DNA of 26,671 bases from Nephromyces sp. MM_2019 (Eukaryota > Apicomplexa > Aconoidasida > Nephromycida). The stretch covers positions 11,338 to 38,008 of the forward strand of contig JADHZB010001342.1 of NCBI GenBank assembly GCA_015657535.1. Direction: 5' to 3'. Below, one piece after another: positions 22,236 through 26,671 of this stretch. The notes beneath the pieces are model-generated. The model ran no database searches and was not told the origin of the DNA. It saw only the letters and a program-made list of their open reading frames with translations. The translations under genes and the position numbers were made by a program. Position 1 is the first letter of the stretch. Each line of letters starts with the position of its first letter.

Positions 22236-25200
22236 GTTTGTGTGTGCAGGGGGGGTGTGGGAAATATTGGATATGTGAGGTTATGTGTGTGTGAAGTTAC
22301 GTGCGAAGTTATATGTGAAGTCGTGTGCCCGAATCTGTGTTTGAGTTGGCGTGTGAAGTATGTGTGTAATCGAATTGGTGTTAAGTTGTGTGCCAATTTG
22401 CGTGTGAAGTTGTGTATGTGAAACAGTGTGATCCGCAGTGTATGCACTACGGTGTGTTAATGCTTATATATGTGCTTGTGTACGCTTTTTTGTTAGGCTT
22501 GTGTGTGCTTGCGTGTATGACGTTTTATTTGAGTCAAATGTATGCTCGTGGATTTCCACGGCTTTTAGTATGTATTTGTGTTACTGCTAATACTCATGAT
22601 AGTGTGTGTTAGTACCTGTGAGTACCTGCTCAAGCCTCTACAAGTATTGTTGCTCTTTCTTGCTTGTGTGTGTTGCTTTTTCTGGTGCTGAGCACACACA
22701 GTAGCATATGCAAACCCTCGCATATCTATGCTATTCTCTGTGAGAGATCTTCACAAGTTACACCCAAATCGCTTTCGGTGCAGGCAATGCTTTGTAACAC
22801 TTATCATCTCATCGTCTACCCAGGGGATGAAAGGATAGCCAAGCTAGGAGGCTTACATGTAAGCCATACTCTGTGTGTGAAGGGTATGGTGTACCATTAC
22901 TTAAGTTTGGGGTATTTTGTGTGTTTTTTTTTCGCATGCCGTTTTGGTATTAGTGGTCTTCTCAATTCATTTTACTCTTGTTGTGGCGTTGCCGGTATCA
23001 TTGCATACATCACACGTAATATTTATGTAAGTGGGTTGCTTGTGTGTGTCGTTTGTGTGTATCTTGTTTTGGTGTCGGGCGTGTGCATCATTGTGGGTGC
23101 ATTATTGTGTGTACATCATTGTGCTTACGTCATATATGTGGGTCATGTCGTGTGCCTCATTAACTTTGCCTCATTTTGTGTGCCTAATATATTTGCATCA
23201 TGTCTTTGCCTCATCATTTGTGTCTAACCTCTCTGCCTCATCAATCTGCCTACCTCATTGTGTGTTCGAAATGTTTTGATGAAATTTCCGCTGTTTTCTA
23301 GAAATTTACTGGTTGGAGACGCCCAATCCTCACAGATTCTGGAGGCTACCAGATTTTTTCAATGAGTCACGGCTCAGTCTCTTCTGAGATTAAGGGTAGC
23401 CGAGCGTCTCAGGGCTTATCCTATACTAAGGAAGTAGCTCCTTCACTGGAAGGAAGAAGCTTTCCTACCTCCAATAATCAGATCAGAATCACTGAAGATG
23501 GTACTCGTTTTAGGTCAAAAAGCGATTTTCTGGGGTGTACTGAAGTGGGTACAGTTATTGAAGATATGAACGGTCCCACCCACAGGAGTGTACGTACACT
23601 CGTGTGTGCGTACAAAGAAAAACTCGTATAACTTGTGGTATTGCACCAGATTAGAGTGTGTTTTACACGTTTTTCTGAGTATTTTGGTGCTTTTATGCCT
23701 TTGATTAGCTTTTTAGTGAGAGACAGTGTACAGTACCAGTAATTGAATGGTTTCGCACAGACACATACAGGGTTATAGTGGCGGAGTAGTTTCGCATAAA
23801 AATATTATTATAGGGACAAATTAGATGCACACACACAAAGAGCCTCTAGATATGCAGGCAAGCTAATATACAGGCTCATTTTTAAGCTATTCACCGGGTT
23901 GCACACAAAGGGCCATCTTTTACCACAAGGCGTAATTATACCCACTTTCTTTCGCAAAAACTTGTTTGGGTATATCTCGCTCTCACACGCTCTATTGTCG
24001 CACACATAAGCCTATTTTTTTCTTACGCACACTGTTCTGCAACGTAGTGGAGCACATTTATATATGCTTTAGCACACTTTGAATGCTTTTATTCCCAAAT
24101 AATTTTAGGCGCATATATTCAATTCAAATACACGCACACATGCCTGATATTCGCTGTATAGTCCGCTATATTTAGCATGCCTGTAGTCATATAGTAGAAA
24201 TAAGCTTCTAGAAGCACTAACAATATTTAAAAGCTTGATTTCACTAGCTTTGCAGGGTGCTATTTCAGTAACGTCTGTTTTTTCTATATATCTGTGTGTG
24301 TGTGAAAGCAAGATGGTGTGCGTGCGTGTGTTCATGTGAGAGCAAGCGAGTATGCTTGTTTGTGTGTGCATGTAAGAGAGAGCTTTTGTCTGTGTGTGAG
24401 AGAATACGTGTATGTTTATTCTATGTTTCTTAGATCGTATTATAATGGTAAGACTCTGTTTCTATCTCCAGAGGAAGCCATAAGAGCGCAACACAACTTA
24501 GGTAAGTCAGCAGTGTATAAAGTTCAAATAGTAAGGAGTATGCATTGATTTAAGGGGATGCTTCGTAAACTCTGCTGCGTTGAGTGGATTTGGTGTGTGT
24601 GTGTGTGCGTTTAAATATGTGTTTGTGTTTACGTGGCTAAGCAGCTGTATATGAATGCGTGAAAGTTTCCTTGTGTGTGTATGTATGTTTATATGCATGC
24701 ATACTTCAGTGTGTGTGATGATGGAAGTCTATACTCTCCACCATGCGTAAAAAGAAGCTTCCCCGTGTTTGTGTGTGCTTCAGCATATATGCCTGCTTTC
24801 AAGCATGCAAGTGTGTATGATTTGAATTTTCTCTGTGTGTGCACTGCTTTTTGTGTATCACAGGTGCTGATCTTATAGTGGTGTTAGATGAATGCACTCC
24901 TTTCCATGTCTCCAGGGTAAGTTAACTGAAGGCTTCTTTGAGAAGGTCTTTCTACGCAGACGCACTTTCTAATAAGGCGAATATGCTGCTATTCAATGAT
25001 TTGTGTGTAACCTGTACTTAAAACAGTGTGTATGTGTGTGCTCAATATATTAATACTATTTCTTTGAGCTTATATACATCGGTGAGCAAAAGTGAGTGTG
25101 TGCACTGTAAGGCATTGAACAGCGCATTTTGCGTGCTCTACAATATATTCAAAGGCATTCGTGTGAACTATCCCTACACAATACATTCAAAAGCTTCAGT

Positions 25201-26671
25201 GTGTGTGTTTCTTGCGTTTAATTTTGCGTTTCCCTCGCAGAAGTACACAGAAGCATCAATGAGAAGATCAAGTAGATGGGCTTCCAGATGCTTAAATGAG
25301 CACTTAAGCTTAGGTATAACTTCACAGGCTTTGTATGGCATCATACAGGTGAGTGTACATACACTCAAAATTGCTGCTTTTTCCAAGGAAATTAAGCTAC
25401 ATACTGAGGCTCCTAAATACTTTGAAAATACTCCAGGCTTTCACAAGCTTCTTCTTTGAGCATCTTAAATGCCCTTTCTCTAGAAATAGACTGAAAATAA
25501 TGTTTTTTTCTACGCAAATCCCCTCAATCTTTTCATTTTCACCCTTTAAAAAATACTAGTAAAAGCTTGCTAAACATATGCCTTGTATGTAATGTTCAGA
25601 TAAAACGTCTTTTTCTCTGTTTTTGCTGTATTTCACGCTTTCTCTTTGTGAGATTCTCCCTGCTTGTTGAAAAAATCTTATTTCTCTGCTTGACTCCAAG
25701 AAACATGGAAATGACCGTATATTGACGATCTTGCTGCTTTTTTTTTGCTTTTAGTAGCAATTTTCTTCCAAAATTGAGTTTTTCAAAGAGTTTTTTCAGC
25801 TATGGACGCCTTTGTTGCTCCTTTTGTTGTTTTTCTATTCTTTTTCAGTGGTGTCCCTGTGTGTATATTGTATCTTTATCCGTCCTTTTATATCTTAATC
25901 TTGTAGTGTCTGTTTTTGTTGGTGTTTTTCTCTTTTCTTTCATTTTTTTTTTTGTACTTTATCTTTTTCGAAGTTTTTTTTCCTTGTCTTGTTCCTGTCA
26001 TCCCTCTTGCTAGTCTTCTTCCCCATGTTTTCTGCTCCTCCCTCTTCTTGCTCTTGCTCTTCACCTTTTTCTTGTTCTCCTTTTTCCTCTCCTTCGCGCT
26101 TTTTTCCACCTCTTTTTCCTTCATTTTTCATCAGTGTTCACCTATTTCTCCCCCTTTCTTTTTGACCAGGGGGGCGTCTTTGAGGATTTGCGTGATGAAA
26201 GCGTTGCGTTTCTGAGCGAGTAAGTGCTTGTTGCTGAATCATATAATCAGCTGCACCATGTGTGAGTATTTCGGCAAATATTCTCTTCTTTATCGATTTT
26301 CTTGCTATTTTAAATGCCTTTGAAGATATTCCACTGAAATCCGCCGTATCCTTTGGAATATATTCGCAGAAATCCTTTCTTTGGGACTGCAATTGGAGGA
26401 AGTCTTGGAGATTCAAAGGAGTTGATGTATGCTACTGTTGGCATTGTTTCTGAGTACGTCGTATTAATCGGGGCTGGTCTGTGCAGTTTGGTGTAAGGAG
26501 GGGGGGGTGAAGAAGGAGAAGAAGGAGAAGAAGGAGAAGAAGGAGAAGGAGAAGAAGGAGAAGAAGGAGAAGAAGTGGACGAAAAAGGAGAAGAAGGAGA
26601 AGAAGGAGAAGAAGGAGAAGAAGGAGAAGAAGGGGATGACGAAAAAGGAGAAGAAGGAGAAGAAGGAGAAG
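21810..26671 (+). CDS. tgt: Bacterial-type tRNA-guanine transglycosylase, 8 exons, 3' end outside window
   Basis: The enzyme swaps the guanine at position 34 of tRNAs with GUN anticodons (Asp, Asn, His, Tyr) for a queuosine precursor or queuine. Exons are 21810-22235, 22784-22858, 23302-23513, 24434-24501, 24864-24916, 25241-25348, 26170-26219 and 26370-26453, giving 358 codons plus two bases. Recognisable motifs in order are LHGRVGKLQTPHGIIDTPAF (from about residue 100), NTYHL, LTDSGGYQ (Asp179, the counterpart of the general acid/base Asp), DECTPFH (Asp269, base recognition), YGIIQGGVFEDLRDES (Gln314) and PFFGTAIGGSLG (332-344). DECTP marks the bacterial type rather than eukaryotic QTRT1. 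The nucleophilic Asp and the Cys/His zinc site fall past the right edge. Residues 1-26 look like a signal peptide and about 27-85 like a basic transit leader. I start at the ATG at 21810, because upstream in-frame codons offer only a TTG. Confidence 0.88.
22236..22783 (+). other. tgt intron 1 (548 nt), TG-rich
   Basis: Donor GTTTGT, acceptor TTTCGGTGCAG, phase 0. Nearly the whole 5' half is a degenerate repeat of GTGTGTGAAGTT-like units of about 12 bp (22268-22425). The short open frames across it on both strands are artefacts of this composition. Confidence 0.8.
22784..22858 (+). CDS. tgt: tgt exon 2 (25 codons)
   Basis: The exon reads AMLCNTYHLIVYPGDERIAK then LGGLH. The NTYHL...PG block is a hallmark of the TGT family, directly after the ESANTQ end of exon 1. 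Acceptor CAG at 22781-22783, donor CAT|GTAAGC, both phase 0. Confidence 0.9.
22859..23301 (+). other. tgt intron 2 (443 nt), TG-rich minisatellite
   Basis: Donor GTAAGC, acceptor CTGTTTTCTAG. The stretch 23040-23265 is a degenerate repeat of TGTGTGCATCATT / TTTGCCTCATT-like units. No gene is seen in it. Confidence 0.8.
23302..23513 (+). CDS. tgt: tgt exon 3: LTDSGG active-site segment with an inserted loop
   Basis: The exon encodes KFTGWRRPILTDSGGYQIFS, then SHGSVSSEIK, about 29 extra residues (GSRASQ to TSNNQ), then IRITEDGTRF. Asp179 of LTDSGG matches the catalytic general acid/base Asp of the family. I end the exon at TTTTAG|GTCAAA although the donor is weak. Joining its AG to A-TCG-TAT of exon 4 gives FRSYYNGKTLFLSPEEA, which matches the family without a gap. 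The frame stays open to 23627 beyond this point, so a longer exon is conceivable. Confidence 0.75.
23514..24433 (+). other. tgt intron 3 (920 nt), CA-rich then TG-rich
   Basis: Donor GTCAAA (weak), acceptor CTATGTTTCTTAG. CACACA words occur at 23755-24015 and 24100-24145, and TGTGTG words at 24290-24415. A 16-bp perfect palindrome lies at 23586-23601. No gene is seen in it. Confidence 0.65.
23586..23601. repeat. 16-bp perfect palindrome GAGTGTACGTACACTC
   Basis: The sequence equals its own reverse complement over 16 bases. A near-identical version with one central change (GAGTGTACATACACTC) lies at 25351-25366, immediately after the exon 6 donor. Function unknown. Confidence 0.8.
24434..24501 (+). 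CDS. tgt: tgt exon 4
   Basis: 68 bases encoding SYYNGKTLFLSPEEAIRAQHNL, the conserved D/NG...LSPE...Q..LG block of TGT. Acceptor TTCTTAG (phase 2), donor TTAG|GTAAGT (phase 1). The motif and the consensus donor make this exon secure. Confidence 0.88.
24502..24863 (+). other. tgt intron 4 (362 nt), TG-rich
   Basis: Donor GTAAGT, acceptor TTGTGTATCACAG, phase 1. Several (TG)n runs occur, the longest at about 24592-24607. Nothing else is seen. Confidence 0.8.
24864..24916 (+). CDS. tgt: tgt exon 5: DECTP motif
   Basis: 53 bases encoding GADLIVVLDECTPFHVSR. Asp269 of DECTPF matches the substrate-base-recognising Asp of bacterial TGT. The eukaryotic QTRT1 has a DDV-type sequence here instead. 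Acceptor CACAG (phase 1), donor AGG|GTAAGT (phase 0). Confidence 0.9.
24917..25240 (+). other. tgt intron 5 (324 nt)
   Basis: Donor GTAAGT, acceptor TGCGTTTCCCTCGCAG, phase 0. It holds mixed TG-rich sequence without a gene or clear repeat. Confidence 0.8.
25241..25348 (+). CDS. tgt: tgt exon 6 (36 codons)
   Basis: The exon reads KYTEASMRRSSRWASRCL, then ...QALYGIIQ. The S..R..RWA and Q.L(Y/F)GI.Q blocks are typical of TGT. Gln314 at the exon end matches the substrate-binding Gln. Acceptor CGCAG, donor CAG|GTGAGT, both phase 0. Confidence 0.9.
25349..26169 (+). other. tgt intron 6 (821 nt) with a long pyrimidine tract
   Basis: Donor GTGAGT, acceptor CCCCCTTTCTTTTTGACCAG, phase 0. The stretch from about 25735 to 26165 is T/C-rich almost throughout, which explains the many spurious open frames on both strands (Phe/Ser/Leu on plus, Lys/Glu/Arg on minus). 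Confidence 0.8.
26170..26219 (+). CDS. tgt: tgt exon 7
   Basis: 50 bases encoding GGVFEDLRDESVAFLS, continuing IIQ from exon 6 to give the family signature GIIQGGVFEDLR. Acceptor GACCAG (phase 0), donor GCGA|GTAAGT (phase 2). Confidence 0.9.
26220..26369 (+). other. tgt intron 7 (150 nt)
   Basis: Donor GTAAGT, acceptor ATATATTCGCAG, phase 2. The shortest intron of the gene, with no other feature. Confidence 0.8.
26370..26453 (+). CDS. tgt: tgt exon 8: AIGGSLG motif
   Basis: The exon encodes E (rebuilt across the junction), then NPFFGTAIGGSLGDSKELMY and ATVGIVS. This matches the (Y/F)A(I/V)GG substrate-loop region of TGT. The loop is one residue shorter than the GGLAVGE form best known from Zymomonas. 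Acceptor TATTCGCAG, donor TCTGA|GTACGT (phase 2). Reading past the donor meets a stop at 26494, so an intron follows and the rest of the gene is outside the window. Confidence 0.85.
   Translation, partial: KSFLWDCNWRKSWRFKGVDVCYCWHCF
26509..26671 (+). repeat. GAAGGAGAA purine repeat, running off the right edge
   Basis: Nine-base units GAAGGAGAA are repeated, interrupted by GTGGACGAAAAA (near 26575) and GGGATGACGAAAAA (near 26634), about 60 bp apart. The strand is almost pure purine. One frame is open throughout (Glu-Gly-Glu repeats with VDEK and DDEK interruptions), yet I could not link it in frame to exon 8, so I place it in intron 8. Confidence 0.85.

Noticed and set aside
22109..22447. 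112-codon minus frame, His/Thr-rich
   Set aside because: Antisense to tgt exon 1 and the TG repeat of intron 1.
22664..23279. 187-codon plus frame and an overlapping 82-codon frame
   Set aside because: They read through exon 2 into introns. Only the short AMLCNTYHL block is coding.
25888..26215. Lys/Glu-rich minus frames and a Phe-rich plus frame
   Set aside because: Products of the pyrimidine tract in intron 6.

Overview
The window is nuclear DNA of a eukaryote. It holds parts of two spliced protein genes and no bacterial operon, rRNA, tRNA or CRISPR array that I can see. The best guess for the organism is an apicomplexan, probably coccidian-like, with moderate to low confidence. The reasons are a giant, hydrophilic, low-complexity protein gene with kilobase introns, an enzyme gene cut into small exons, long G/C homopolymers, TGTGTG-rich minisatellites, and an N-terminal leader shaped like a signal peptide plus basic transit peptide. 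A chromerid or other plastid-bearing alveolate would also fit.

Left part (about 1-13046, minus strand): one very large gene, open at the left edge. I join five long open segments: E 1-4041, D 5192-6019, C 6457-6690, B 7368-10346 and A 11204-13046. Each junction has a GT donor and an AG acceptor, and all four introns are phase 1. The product seen here exceeds 3,300 residues. It is Ser/Gln/His/Glu/Asn/Gly-rich, has no domain I recognise, and ends at the window edge in an 8-residue tandem repeat. A run of ten C at 3488-3497 breaks the frame inside exon E and is probably a homopolymer length error.

Middle (about 13047-21809): 8.8 kb without a convincing gene, lying between two divergently transcribed genes. 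It holds T-rich DNA, a CA-rich island near 14.0-14.4 kb, a degenerate repeat family of roughly 128-bp period at 19.35-19.77 kb, a CA-rich degenerate repeat near 20.56-21.0 kb and a pyrimidine/TTCATC-rich tract just before the right-hand gene.

Right part (21810 to the edge, plus strand): a bacterial-type tRNA-guanine transglycosylase (TGT, queuosine pathway), with eight exons reconstructed. The catalytic barrel is clear up to the AIGGSLG motif. The nucleophile region and zinc site lie beyond the window. The first exon adds a predicted signal peptide and a basic leader, so the enzyme may act on tRNAs inside the apicoplast or another secretory-route organelle. Its introns are filled with degenerate TG-rich minisatellites. 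Intron 6 carries a 400-nt pyrimidine tract, and intron 8 opens with a GAAGGAGAA repeat that runs off the edge.
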